The notes under the pieces: model-generated | What the model was told of the DNA's origin: nothing | Seen by the model: only the letters and a program-made list of their open reading frames with translations | Database searches by the model: none | Shown: positions 19,701-28,802 of the stretch, piece after piece | How the letters are laid out: the number at the start of each line of letters is the position of its first letter | How positions within the stretch are numbered: the first letter of the stretch is position 1 | Position numbers and translations under genes: made by a program | NCBI GenBank assembly: GCA_016937995.1 | Contig: JAFGVM010000057.1 | Span: 1 to 64,000 of the forward strand | Length of the DNA stretch: 64,000 bases | Direction of reading: 5' to 3' | Origin: Candidatus Delongbacteria bacterium | GTDB taxonomy: Bacteria; UBA4055

Positions 19701-20105
19701 ATGATAGGTAGTAAAAAGAAAACAGAGTCAGGACAAATATCGACTGCATCTATGCCTGATATTATCTTCATGCTTTTGATCTTTTTCATGGTGAGTACTG
19801 TGTTCCGTGAGTTTAGGGGGATTCCTGTAAAAATACCTTCTGCAGTAAATGCGAATAAGATCGAGGGAAAGAGAAATATTACTTATTGTTATATAGATGT
19901 GAACAAAAGGATAAGTGTTGATGATAAATTGGTGACAACTAAAGAGTTAACACCGATGATGTATCTTAAACGTACTCAAAATCCAAGAGTGATAGTTTCT
20001 CTTAAGATTGATGAGAATGCGAAAAATTCAATACTTGATCAAGTTCAAAAATCTTTACAGGAAGCTGATGCAAGAAGAATTGTATATGCATCTACATCCA
20101 AATAA
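19701..20105 (+). CDS. Second ExbD/TolR family protein
   Basis: SMPDIIFMLLIFFMVSTVFREFRGIPVKIP. Confidence 0.9.
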   Translation: MIGSKKKTESGQISTASMPDIIFMLLIFFMVSTVFREFRGIPVKIPSAVNANKIEGKRNITYCYIDVNKRISVDDKLVTTKELTPMMYLKRTQNPRVIVSLKIDENAKNSILDQVQKSLQEADARRIVYASTSK

Positions 20106-20157
20106 TTGGGAAGAGAAATCATATAGTTAATGTATTGAAAATGAATCAGGAGTAATA

Positions 20158-20826
20158 ATGGCTCATAAAGTAGGAAAGTTACACGATAAGGCTTTGAAAT
20201 TGGAAGAGATTTCGACCATTGTTGTGTTCGTTCTTCTGACATTTGTATTCGCGATTTTTCATAAATTTGAGACCAAAGTGATTGAAGAGGGTATCAGAGA
20301 AATTGATATTGTGGTTGAAAAGGTTGAAATAACAGAGCAGGTCAAGAAAACTATCAAGCCGGCTGCTGTTAAAATACCTATAGCAGTAGAAGATGAGGAT
20401 GAAATTGATGAGGATAATGAAATTGAGATCGAAACAACAGATTTTGAATTCAACGATCCACCTCCACCACCTCCACCACCTCCTTCTGTAGATGAAGAAG
20501 AAATATTTGATTTTTTTGCGATACAGGAAAAACCGGAAATGATGCCGGGTGAAGCACAAAAAATATCAAGCTATATTTACAAAAATTATCCACCTCTTGC
20601 TAAACGAAGCGGAGTGTCAGGTAAAGTGAGATTGAAATGGGTTGTAAATAAAGACGGTATTCCAACTGATATCACAATTGTTAAAGAAAAACCAAAAGAT
20701 ATGGGATTCGGTCAAGTGGCGGAAAAGGCTATCCAGGCCGCAAGATTTAAACCTGGTATGCAAAGGGATAAACCGGTCGCTGTCCGAATGAGTCAGTGGA
20801 TAAGTTTTAAAACGAGCACAAAATAG
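20158..20826 (+). CDS. tonB: TonB family energy transducer
   Basis: TM anchor, DPPPPPPPPPSVDEEE proline run, YPPLAKRSGVSGKVRLKWVVNKDG...FKPGMQRDKPVAVRM. Confidence 0.92.
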   Translation: MAHKVGKLHDKALKLEEISTIVVFVLLTFVFAIFHKFETKVIEEGIREIDIVVEKVEITEQVKKTIKPAAVKIPIAVEDEDEIDEDNEIEIETTDFEFNDPPPPPPPPPSVDEEEIFDFFAIQEKPEMMPGEAQKISSYIYKNYPPLAKRSGVSGKVRLKWVVNKDGIPTDITIVKEKPKDMGFGQVAEKAIQAARFKPGMQRDKPVAVRMSQWISFKTSTK

Positions 20827-20833
20827 CTAATGT

Positions 20834-20865
20834 AAAGGTCTGAAATATTCAGACCTTTATTTTTT
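20834..20865 (+). terminator. Rho-independent terminator-like hairpin
   Basis: AAAGGTCTGAA/TTCAGACCTTT stem followed by T-rich tail. Confidence 0.85.
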
Positions 20866-20895
20866 GATTACGTTATTATTAAGAGGGAAATATTC

Positions 20896-22176
20896 ATGAA
20901 TATTTTAGTAATAGGTTCAGGCGGGAGAGAACATTCTATACTAAAAAAACTATCAGAGAGCAAAAAAGTAAGCAGGTTATATTGTTTGCCGGGTAATGCC
21001 GGGACATCAGAACTGGCTGAAAATATTGGATCACAGTTTATGGCTCAGGATAAGTTAATTGAATTTGTAAAGAACAATTCAATTGATCTGACCGTGATAG
21101 GACCGGAACAACCATTGATAGAAGGTTATGCAGACCGGTTCATAAAAGAGGGGCTCAATGTATTCGGTCCGGAAAGTAAAGCAGCTGTTATAGAAGGCAG
21201 TAAAGCATTCTCTAAAGATCTGATGCACAAATATAATATACCTACAGCAAATTATAAAAATTTTACAGATTACGATCAAGCAAAAGAATATCTGTCTAAA
21301 CAAACTGTTCCTATTGTGATCAAGGTAAGCGGAATAGCAGCAGGAAAGGGTGCGATAGTGTGTTTGACCAGAGAAGAAGCTGAAAAGACATTAAAAAGTA
21401 TGATGGTGGACAAAGAATTCGGAGAAGCAGGTGATGAGGTAGTTATCGAAGAGTTCTTAACCGGAGAAGAGGCATCAATTTTTGCAGTATCTGACGGGAA
21501 TTATTATAAAATACTTCCAACAGCACAGGACCATAAAGCTATCTTTGATGGGGATAAAGGGCCTAATACAGGGGGAATGGGAAGTTACTCACCTGCTCCT
21601 ATTATAAATGATGAATTAATGGAAGATATACAAAAAAGTATTATTGCCCCTACATTTGATGCTATGAAAAGCGAAAACAGAACCTACAAGGGAGTTCTGT
21701 TTGTTGGATTAATGATCACCGGGGAAGGTCCAAAAGTGATAGAATATAACTGCCGTTTCGGTGATCCGGAAACACAGGTCATATTACCGAAGTATGACGG
21801 TGATCTTGCAGAGCTGTTAATGGAAGCAGCAACATCCAAATTTACAGGCAATGAGATATTGCCTGCAAAAAATGAGCATTATTTATGTCTGGTCTTAGCA
21901 TCAGGTGGATATCCGTCTTCATATGTTAAAGGTTATACAATAGATGGTTTGGATCGTAGAGATGAAAATACAAGTGTTATCCATGCAGGAACAAAAGTAG
22001 AAAATGAAAAAATTGTGACTTCCGGAGGAAGAGTTCTGGGTATTGTATCAAGAGGAAATACTTTGAAGGAAGCTAAGGAAAGATCATACAATTTTGCTGA
22101 TCAAATAAAATTTAAAGATAAATACTGCAGAAATGATATCGGGGATAAAGGTATTAACAGGTATGATAATAAATAG
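20896..22176 (+). CDS. purD: Phosphoribosylamine-glycine ligase
   Basis: MNILVIGSGGREHSILKKL, FVKNNSIDLTVIGPEQPLIEG, NTGGMGSYSPAP, EYNCRFGDPETQVILP. Confidence 0.97.
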   Translation: MNILVIGSGGREHSILKKLSESKKVSRLYCLPGNAGTSELAENIGSQFMAQDKLIEFVKNNSIDLTVIGPEQPLIEGYADRFIKEGLNVFGPESKAAVIEGSKAFSKDLMHKYNIPTANYKNFTDYDQAKEYLSKQTVPIVIKVSGIAAGKGAIVCLTREEAEKTLKSMMVDKEFGEAGDEVVIEEFLTGEEASIFAVSDGNYYKILPTAQDHKAIFDGDKGPNTGGMGSYSPAPIINDELMEDIQKSIIAPTFDAMKSENRTYKGVLFVGLMITGEGPKVIEYNCRFGDPETQVILPKYDGDLAELLMEAATSKFTGNEILPAKNEHYLCLVLASGGYPSSYVKGYTIDGLDRRDENTSVIHAGTKVENEKIVTSGGRVLGIVSRGNTLKEAKERSYNFADQIKFKDKYCRNDIGDKGINRYDNK

Positions 22177-22336
22177 ATAGATCTGTTCTGTTCTTGTTAA
22201 ACATATTTCAAAATCCAGTTGAATATATGATACTATAAATTTGCTTTTTGCTAATAAATTGTTATATTAATAGTAAGATGCTTTCCTTGATGCCATGATC
22301 CGAAATGATTTTCTAATTCTTAATTCGGAGGTCAAA

Positions 22337-23008
22337 ATGAGCTGGAATGTAGGCCATATCGCAGAAAAGAACAACAAATTAGCACAAATATCGGTATTGA
22401 TAGTATTTGCAATTTTAACATTTGTTTTTGCCATATTTCATAAATTTGAAACGGGTGTCATAAATACGGATATAAAGATCTCTGATATAGACATTATTGA
22501 CGTTGATATAACAGTACAGCCAGACGTAAAGCAAAGGGTTGAACCGGTCTCCTCAAAGATCCCGATCGCAGCAGAGGATGATGAAGAAGTTGAGGATGAT
22601 CCTCTTTTAGATATTCCGGACACTGAATTCGATGCCAGCAGTTTACCACCGCCACCTCCAGATTTTGCCGGGGGTGATGAGGAGATATTTGATTTTTTTG
22701 CAATTCAGGAAAAACCTGAGATGAATGACAGATCAAGAAAGAAATTATCTGAATTTATTTTTAAAAATTATCCACCGTTGGCAAAAATTAGTGGCGTATC
22801 CGGTAATGTTCTTCTAAGTTTTATTTGTTCCAAGGAAGGTATACCGACAAAAATTGAAATTGTCAGAGAAAAACCAAAGGATATGGGTTTTGGTGAAGTA
22901 GCTATTAAAGCTTTACAACAAGCAGTATTTTCTCCGGGAATGCAGAGAGATAAACCCGTAGCAGTCAGAATGAAATTCCCAATTAAATTTACAACTAAGA
23001 AAAATTAA
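22337..23008 (+). CDS. Second TonB family protein, paralogous to 20158-20826; start refined
   Basis: Shares EEIFDFFAIQEKPEM, YPPLAKISGVSGNV, EKPKDMGFGEVAIKALQQAVFSPGMQRDKPVAVRM. RBS GGAGG upstream of the ATG at 22337. Confidence 0.88.
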   Translation: MSWNVGHIAEKNNKLAQISVLIVFAILTFVFAIFHKFETGVINTDIKISDIDIIDVDITVQPDVKQRVEPVSSKIPIAAEDDEEVEDDPLLDIPDTEFDASSLPPPPPDFAGGDEEIFDFFAIQEKPEMNDRSRKKLSEFIFKNYPPLAKISGVSGNVLLSFICSKEGIPTKIEIVREKPKDMGFGEVAIKALQQAVFSPGMQRDKPVAVRMKFPIKFTTKKN

Positions 23009-23084
23009 GGAAAAGCAATATTCAATTTTCAATAAAATTGTCTACAAAATAGATTTTCCAACAAGTTCACTAAGTTATATTTTA

Positions 23085-23110
23085 GGTAGCCGATGCTACC
23101 GTTTTTATTT
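23085..23110 (+). terminator. Rho-independent terminator-like hairpin
   Basis: GGTAGC-cgat-GCTACC followed by GTTTTTATTT. Confidence 0.75.
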
Positions 23111-23235
23111 GTAAAACTTAATTGCATAATTCTGTTTACGTATTTATATTCTATTACAAAAATGAAGTAACGTATCAGGGTACATTGATAAATAAAGACC
23201 TGATCGTATTAAATATCAGGAATATTGGAGGAAAA

Positions 23236-24141
23236 ATGAGAAGATTATTAGCGTTATTTATGATCATAATGTCTTTCAGTTTGTTTTCACAAAGTGATCT
23301 GTCCGCTGAAGAAATGGCAATGTTCAAAAGTAATGTTGTTGTTCCGTTGCCCTCAGAAATAATAATGGCATTGGACAGACTTTCCGAAGTAAATTGGAAA
23401 GAGATCGTTAGTTATGATTATACAGCTAACTATGCTGAAAATTATAAGATCGCATTAAACCTGGGTGTAAGGGTGGCTCAGGGATTTATAGCGATCCAGG
23501 CGGAAGATCGTAAAAACACGGGTGAAATGTTCAGTGTCAGTAGAGATCTTGCTGAAAATTTTGGAGCTAACAGCGAGATGTTCATAGATAAAGACCAGAT
23601 ATCTAACCTTCTGAATGAAGGTAAGTGGATGGATCTAAGAGGGATACTTGACGGTATTCATTTAGAGATAAAAGTGGAAATGAAAAAATATGATCCTGAT
23701 TATGTTGCTTTAGCTAGTGTTGGTGGTTGGATCGAAGGTTTGGAAGTTGTTTCAAAAGCATTATTATCGAACTATTCAGAAGATGCATCCACAATATTGT
23801 ATCAACCTGAATTGATAGAGCATCTTGCTTCAGAGATCCTTAGTATAAAGGATATTAATAAAAATAACCCTGAAGTAAAACTTATCAACGAAGAAATGCC
23901 TAAGATACAAAAATTATGCGATATGGGTTATGGTAATCCTATACCTGTTGAGAACATTAAACAGCTATCAGATATAAGCAGTAATCTGATAAAGGTTATT
24001 ATTACCGAGACAAAAAAAGAAGAGAAAATTGACAAAGAAAAGGAAGAGAGTAAAATAGCAGGGTTTCCTGTAGCGGTATTTGTTGCATTATTAGTTGTTT
24101 TCTTTGTTATCCTGAAAAAGAAAAAGAAAGGAGGAAAATAA
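23236..24141 (+). CDS. Secreted protein with C-terminal TM and Lys-rich end; start refined from 23122
   Basis: Signal peptide MRRLLALFMIIMSFSLFSQS preceded by GGAGG; C-terminal AGFPVAVFVALLVVFFVILKKKKKGGK. Confidence 0.6.
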   Translation: MRRLLALFMIIMSFSLFSQSDLSAEEMAMFKSNVVVPLPSEIIMALDRLSEVNWKEIVSYDYTANYAENYKIALNLGVRVAQGFIAIQAEDRKNTGEMFSVSRDLAENFGANSEMFIDKDQISNLLNEGKWMDLRGILDGIHLEIKVEMKKYDPDYVALASVGGWIEGLEVVSKALLSNYSEDASTILYQPELIEHLASEILSIKDINKNNPEVKLINEEMPKIQKLCDMGYGNPIPVENIKQLSDISSNLIKVIITETKKEEKIDKEKEESKIAGFPVAVFVALLVVFFVILKKKKKGGK

Positions 24142-24629
24142 TGAAATTTGATCGATTGAGATTAGAAAGATACTTTTTAATTCTCTTATCAGTTTTATTG
24201 ATAAATACTTCTTCTTACGTTTACTGCCAGGATGATGATTGGGAGGATGAGAGTGAGACAGATATAGAATATTTATCGGGTGAGTCAAAAAAGGAAATGA
24301 TGGTTAAAGAATATTACACTAACGGTGATGTAAAATCAGGATACTTCAGTGAAAATAAAAATGTTTATGCAACCTTTACTTTATACAAAGGTAACTCATA
24401 TGCATTCTCAATAGGAGCTGCCGATAATGCTGAACCTCTTAAAGCTTCTTTATACGGAAATAATTTCGTAGATAAAATATTTTCTGAAAATATTGAGACA
24501 AACAATTATAAGGTATTTTATTTCACTCCGGACAAAAGTGGTACCTACTATATGAAGGTTGAATCCAAAGAAGAAAAAGACAGTGATTCGGAATGGATGT
24601 ATTTCTACGGTTTTAAACAGGTTAAGTAA
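24141..24629 (+). CDS. Secreted hypothetical protein
   Basis: N-terminal hydrophobic signal. Start overlaps the previous stop (coupled). Confidence 0.55.
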   Translation: MKFDRLRLERYFLILLSVLLINTSSYVYCQDDDWEDESETDIEYLSGESKKEMMVKEYYTNGDVKSGYFSENKNVYATFTLYKGNSYAFSIGAADNAEPLKASLYGNNFVDKIFSENIETNNYKVFYFTPDKSGTYYMKVESKEEKDSDSEWMYFYGFKQVK

Positions 24630-24641
24630 AGTGTTTTATAC

Positions 24642-24666
24642 AGGCAGGCTTGACCTGCCTTTTTAA
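24642..24666 (+). terminator. Rho-independent terminator-like hairpin
   Basis: AGGCAGG-cttga-CCTGCCT followed by TTTTT. Confidence 0.8.
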
Positions 24667-24680
24667 TTTAGATTATAAAT

Positions 24681-25979
24681 ATGAATAAGATTAAACGATA
24701 TATTAACAGAGAATCTCTCAGCTGGGCTTTGTATGACTGGGCAAATTCTGCATTTGCCACAACGGTAATGGCAGTATTTTTCCCATTATTTTTTAATGAT
24801 TACTGGAGTAAAGGAGTTGATACGGTAGATACAACTGCCAGATTAGGATTTGCAAATTCAGCAGTAGGTGTATTGATTATGTTCTCTGCTCCTATACTGG
24901 GGTTCATCTCTGATAACAGCTCTCTTAAGAAAAGGTTTCTTCTTATCATGACACTCTTGGGATCTCTATCAACATTTTTCCTGTTCTTTGTGGGGCAGGG
25001 GGTGTGGTTGGTTGCACTGATCCTCTATATCCTGGCGGCTATAGGATTCAGCGGAGGAAATATATTTTATGATGCACTGCTGACCTCTGTTGCCAACAAA
25101 AACAGATATAATTTTGTTTCAAGTCTTGGATATTCGCTCGGATATTTAGGCGGGGGGATTTTATTGGCCTTAAATATCTTCATGTCTTTGAATCCGGGTA
25201 AATTCGGAATAGAAAGCAGCGCATATGCTGTCAGATATTCCTTCATTACTGTAGGGCTTTGGTGGCTATTATTCTCTATCCCACTGTTCAGTCTTGTGAT
25301 CGAGAAAAAAAATAAACGGAACAGAGTATTTGATTCTTTCAAACAGAGTTTTACAAGTGTTCTTAAAACGTTCAAAGAGATTAAAAATTATAAACCCATT
25401 CTATATTTCCTGATAGCTTACTGGTTATACATTGATGGTGTGGATACAATAGTAAGAATGGCCATGGACTTTGGAATATCATTAGATCTTCAAAGGGACA
25501 GTATGATCAAAGCATTCCTTCTTACTCAATTCATCGGTTTTCCTGCTGCACTCCTTTTCGGAGTATTTGCAAAAGGAAAAAAAGGTGCAAGGAATGGTAT
25601 ATATCTGACATTGGTAATATATTTGACAGTATCTATTTTTGGTGCATTATTGGATACAGAGACTGAATTTTTTATTCTTGCAGGTGTTATAGGTCTTGTC
25701 CAGGGAGGGATTCAAGCTTTAAGCAGGTCATATTTCGCAGAGATAATTCCAAAGGAAAGAGCAGGAGAGTTCTTTGGTTTTTATAACATGATAGGAAAAT
25801 TCGCAGTAGTGCTTGGTCCTTTGTTGATCGGTACTACAGGTTTGATGCTTAGAAAATTCGGATTTAACAGTGAAATGGCAACAAGAGGCGGTATATTTTC
25901 GGTATCACTGTTCTTTATCGCAGGCGGAATTATGTATCATCATGCTGTCAGGGTTGAAAAAAGGGATTCACAATATTAA
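24681..25979 (+). CDS. UMF1/Atg22-like MFS transporter
   Basis: SWALYDWANSAFATTVMAVFFPLFFNDYWS; GGIQALSRSYFAEIIPKERAGEFFGFYNMIGKFAVVLGP. Confidence 0.88.
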   Translation: MNKIKRYINRESLSWALYDWANSAFATTVMAVFFPLFFNDYWSKGVDTVDTTARLGFANSAVGVLIMFSAPILGFISDNSSLKKRFLLIMTLLGSLSTFFLFFVGQGVWLVALILYILAAIGFSGGNIFYDALLTSVANKNRYNFVSSLGYSLGYLGGGILLALNIFMSLNPGKFGIESSAYAVRYSFITVGLWWLLFSIPLFSLVIEKKNKRNRVFDSFKQSFTSVLKTFKEIKNYKPILYFLIAYWLYIDGVDTIVRMAMDFGISLDLQRDSMIKAFLLTQFIGFPAALLFGVFAKGKKGARNGIYLTLVIYLTVSIFGALLDTETEFFILAGVIGLVQGGIQALSRSYFAEIIPKERAGEFFGFYNMIGKFAVVLGPLLIGTTGLMLRKFGFNSEMATRGGIFSVSLFFIAGGIMYHHAVRVEKRDSQY

Positions 25980-25989
25980 TACTCAAAGC

Positions 25990-26018
25990 TTGACAAATAT
26001 TCATCAGTTAGTTATTAT
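25990..26018 (+). promoter_or_regulatory. Sigma70-like promoter upstream of metG
   Basis: TTGACA - 17 nt - TATTAT. Confidence 0.6.
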
Positions 26019-26052
26019 AGTGCAACTTTAATGATAAATTACAGGTAAAAAA

Positions 26053-27927
26053 ATGAAAAAATATTTTACAACACCAATATATTATGTAAATGGAAAACCT
26101 CATCTCGGACATGCATATACAACAATTCTGACGGATGCTTTTACAAAATATTATAAGCTTTTTGGATATGATACAAAATTCATCACAGGAGTTGATGAAC
26201 ACGGTCAGAAAGTTTATGAAGCTGCAGTCAAAATGGGAATGACCCCAAAAGAATATGTTGATGGTCTTATACCTGCCTTCACACAATTATTTGAAAAATG
26301 TGATATTGACTATGATATTTTCTATAGAACTACGAATGAAAAACATTACAAAAAAGTACAGACTATCCTTCAAGGTTTGTACGATAAAGGTGATATTTAT
26401 AAGGATCATTACGAAGGTCAGTATTGTACTACCTGTGAAACATTCGTGACTGATAAAGACCTTATTGACGAAAAATGTCCGGAATGCGGAAAGGAGACTA
26501 CCTTATTAAAGGAGGAGAATTATTTCTTTAATATGGCTAAATATGCTGAGGAGTATGAAAAATATATTAATGAAAGGGATGATTTTATCTATCCGAAATT
26601 CCGAAAGAATGAGGTACTCGGAATATTAAAAAAGGGTCTGAATCCACTCTGTATTTCAAGAAAAAAAGAAAAAATGCCATGGGGTATACCATTACCTTTC
26701 GATGATCAATTTGTAACCTACGTTTGGTTCGATGCGCTTACGAACTACACGAATGGTATTGGATATCTGGAGGATGAAGATAAATTCAATGCCTATTGGC
26801 CTACTACAACGCATATGATGGCAAAGGATATACTTCTTCAACATACGATCTATTGGCCTACAATGCTGCTGGCAATGGGTGTAGAACTTCCCAAGAGTAT
26901 GCTTATTCACGGATGGTGGATGGGAGAGGGTGGTAAAAAGATGAGTAAATCACTCGGAAATGTGATCGATCCGACAGAACTTATTGATACTTACGGTTCG
27001 TCATCTTTCAGATTCTATGTTCTCAGAGAGATGTCCTTAGGGCATGATGGAGTATTTACAAAAGAATTCTTCATCAACAGACATAATACTGAACTTGCAA
27101 ATGACTTCGGAAATCTTTTAAACAGAGCAAGTCATATGATAGCAAAGAATTTTGAAAGTAAGATCCCTGAGTGTAATAAAAAAACTGAATTCTGCGGCCC
27201 ATTTATTAATGAATTCAATGATTTGATGAAAACGGTAGAACCGCTTATATATGACTTTGAGCTTAACAAGGCTCTTGATAACATCATGAGAATGATCAGG
27301 AATACAAATAAATACATGGAAGATACAGCACCATGGAAACTGATCAAAGAAGATAAAGAGCTTTGCGGTTCGGTTCTGTATAATGCTCTTGAATCAGTGA
27401 GAATTACAAGTTTATTGCTTTCTCCGGTAATACCTAAGAAATTTGAAGAGATAAAAGATATTTTTAAAGGTGATCTGGATATGACTTTGGAATATGGGAA
27501 ACTTGAACCAGGTAAGAAGATCAATAAAGCTGTTTCTCTGTTCCCTAAGATAGACAAAGAAAAGGAAGAGAAAAAGGAACCGGTAAAAGTTGTAGATGAT
27601 AATCTGATCGGAATAGAAGATTTCGGTAAAGTTGAGATAAAGACAGGTAAGATCATTAAATCTGATAATGTTGAAGGCAGTGATAGATTGTTATTGACCG
27701 AAGTTGATCTTGGGAATGGTGATATCAGGCAGATCGTTGCAGGGATAGCAAAATTTTATCACCCTGAAGATATTTTGAATAAACATATTCTGGTTGCTTC
27801 AAATCTTAAACCTGTTACTATTATGGGTTTTGAGAGTCAGGGAATGTTACTTTCTGTTAAGTCAGGGAAAAATCTTAGACTGGTTGAGGTTGATCCGGAG
27901 TTGTCGCTCGGCAAGAAATTAGTTTAA
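26053..27927 (+). CDS. metG: Methionyl-tRNA synthetase with C-terminal tRNA-binding domain
   Basis: TTPIYYVNGKPHLGHAYTTILTDAF, KMSKSLGNVIDP, C-terminal DFGKVEIKTGKIIKSDNVEGSDRLL. Confidence 0.97.
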   Translation: MKKYFTTPIYYVNGKPHLGHAYTTILTDAFTKYYKLFGYDTKFITGVDEHGQKVYEAAVKMGMTPKEYVDGLIPAFTQLFEKCDIDYDIFYRTTNEKHYKKVQTILQGLYDKGDIYKDHYEGQYCTTCETFVTDKDLIDEKCPECGKETTLLKEENYFFNMAKYAEEYEKYINERDDFIYPKFRKNEVLGILKKGLNPLCISRKKEKMPWGIPLPFDDQFVTYVWFDALTNYTNGIGYLEDEDKFNAYWPTTTHMMAKDILLQHTIYWPTMLLAMGVELPKSMLIHGWWMGEGGKKMSKSLGNVIDPTELIDTYGSSSFRFYVLREMSLGHDGVFTKEFFINRHNTELANDFGNLLNRASHMIAKNFESKIPECNKKTEFCGPFINEFNDLMKTVEPLIYDFELNKALDNIMRMIRNTNKYMEDTAPWKLIKEDKELCGSVLYNALESVRITSLLLSPVIPKKFEEIKDIFKGDLDMTLEYGKLEPGKKINKAVSLFPKIDKEKEEKKEPVKVVDDNLIGIEDFGKVEIKTGKIIKSDNVEGSDRLLLTEVDLGNGDIRQIVAGIAKFYHPEDILNKHILVASNLKPVTIMGFESQGMLLSVKSGKNLRLVEVDPELSLGKKLV

Positions 27928-27937
27928 CAACTTTATG

Positions 27938-27963
27938 GGCGTATCGATATACGCTCTTTTTTT
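27938..27963 (+). terminator. Rho-independent terminator-like hairpin
   Basis: GCGTAT-cgat-ATACGC followed by a T run. Confidence 0.75.
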
Positions 27964-27987
27964 ATAACCAAAATAAATAATTCGTTG

Positions 27988-28103
27988 GGGAGACCTCTTG
28001 CGGTCTCCCACATAATGTTTTAATTCGCCAAGCGGGAAGGCGTGGAAGCCTTCCCATACGAAATTATAAAACATTTGACATTCCGTGTTGGTTATTGAAT
28101 ATT
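27988..28103. repeat. Compound palindromic intergenic repeat
   Basis: Hairpins GGGAGACC/GGTCTCCC (27988-28009) and GGGAAGGC/GCCTTCCC (28034-28055). 28074-28103 is the reverse complement of AATATTCAATAACCAACACGGAATGTCAAA, matching 58673-58708 in opposite orientation. Confidence 0.8.
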
Positions 28104-28132
28104 GTGAAATATTTCAGAAAAATATTTCACAA
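28102..28132. repeat. Perfect 13-bp inverted repeat
   Basis: TTGTGAAATATTT-CAGAA-AAATATTTCACAA. Confidence 0.9.
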
Positions 28133-28206
28133 GGTCACTATTTGACCGGATGTCTTTTGTATATTGCAATAAAGTAGGTCGTTTATGCACTAATGAATAC
28201 CGCACA

Positions 28207-28234
28207 GACTTCTGACTTCTGACTTCTGACTTCT
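28207..28234. repeat. Tandem repeat GACTTCT x4
   Basis: gacttctgacttctgacttctgacttct read directly. Confidence 0.95.
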
Positions 28235-28267
28235 AAATTCTAACTTAAAAAGTGAGGACTTTTTCAA

Positions 28268-28642
28268 ATGTGTGAATATAATAACAGGAATACAGGCACT
28301 ATCGGGGAGGATATTGCGGCTGGTTATCTTTCAACTCTGGGATATGAGATAATTAAAAGAAATTTTCAATATTCTAATTTTGGTGAAATAGATATAATTG
28401 CAAAAGATAAAAACGTTCTCGTTTTTGTAGAGGTGAAAGCGAATAGAACATCCCAATTCGGAAATCCTGTTCTGCGTGTAGGAATATCTAAGCAGAGACA
28501 GATATATAAAGTTGCACAAATTTACATGTTATATAATAATATTAGAAATACAGACTGCCGCTTTGATGTAATAGCTATAGAAATGGGTTATGAAAAGAAT
28601 GAGATCACGCATATTGAGAACGCTTTCAGTATTGTTCTATAG
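28268..28642 (+). CDS. yraN: YraN/UPF0102 family endonuclease-like protein
   Basis: GTIGEDIAAGYLSTLGYEIIKRNFQYSNFGEIDIIAKDKNVLVFVEVKANRT. Confidence 0.92.
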   Translation: MCEYNNRNTGTIGEDIAAGYLSTLGYEIIKRNFQYSNFGEIDIIAKDKNVLVFVEVKANRTSQFGNPVLRVGISKQRQIYKVAQIYMLYNNIRNTDCRFDVIAIEMGYEKNEITHIENAFSIVL

Positions 28643-28738
28643 TATGATCAATTCAGACTAAAAAAAAGACCGGCTATGATGGGAGCTGTGTTCGATATTT
28701 ATGAAAGAAATTCATATAATAAAACATTTTAACTTTTC

Positions 28739-28767
28739 TTGACATTACCTATGTCATTGCGTATTTT
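28739..28767 (+). promoter_or_regulatory. Sigma70-like promoter upstream of the aminotransferase
   Basis: TTGACA - 17 nt - TATTTT. Confidence 0.55.
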
Positions 28768-28802
28768 TTCTTTCCTGAAAATAAAACAATGGAGATATAC
28801 AA

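Noticed and set aside
20179-20559. 126-aa minus-strand ORF opposite tonB
   Set aside because: Arg/Trp/Phe-rich shadow of the proline and acidic repeats of TonB.
27132-27656. 174-aa minus-strand ORF opposite metG
   Set aside because: Antisense shadow of a confirmed MetG frame.
28207-28234. CRISPR-like array
   Set aside because: Direct tandem heptamers without spacers or cas genes.
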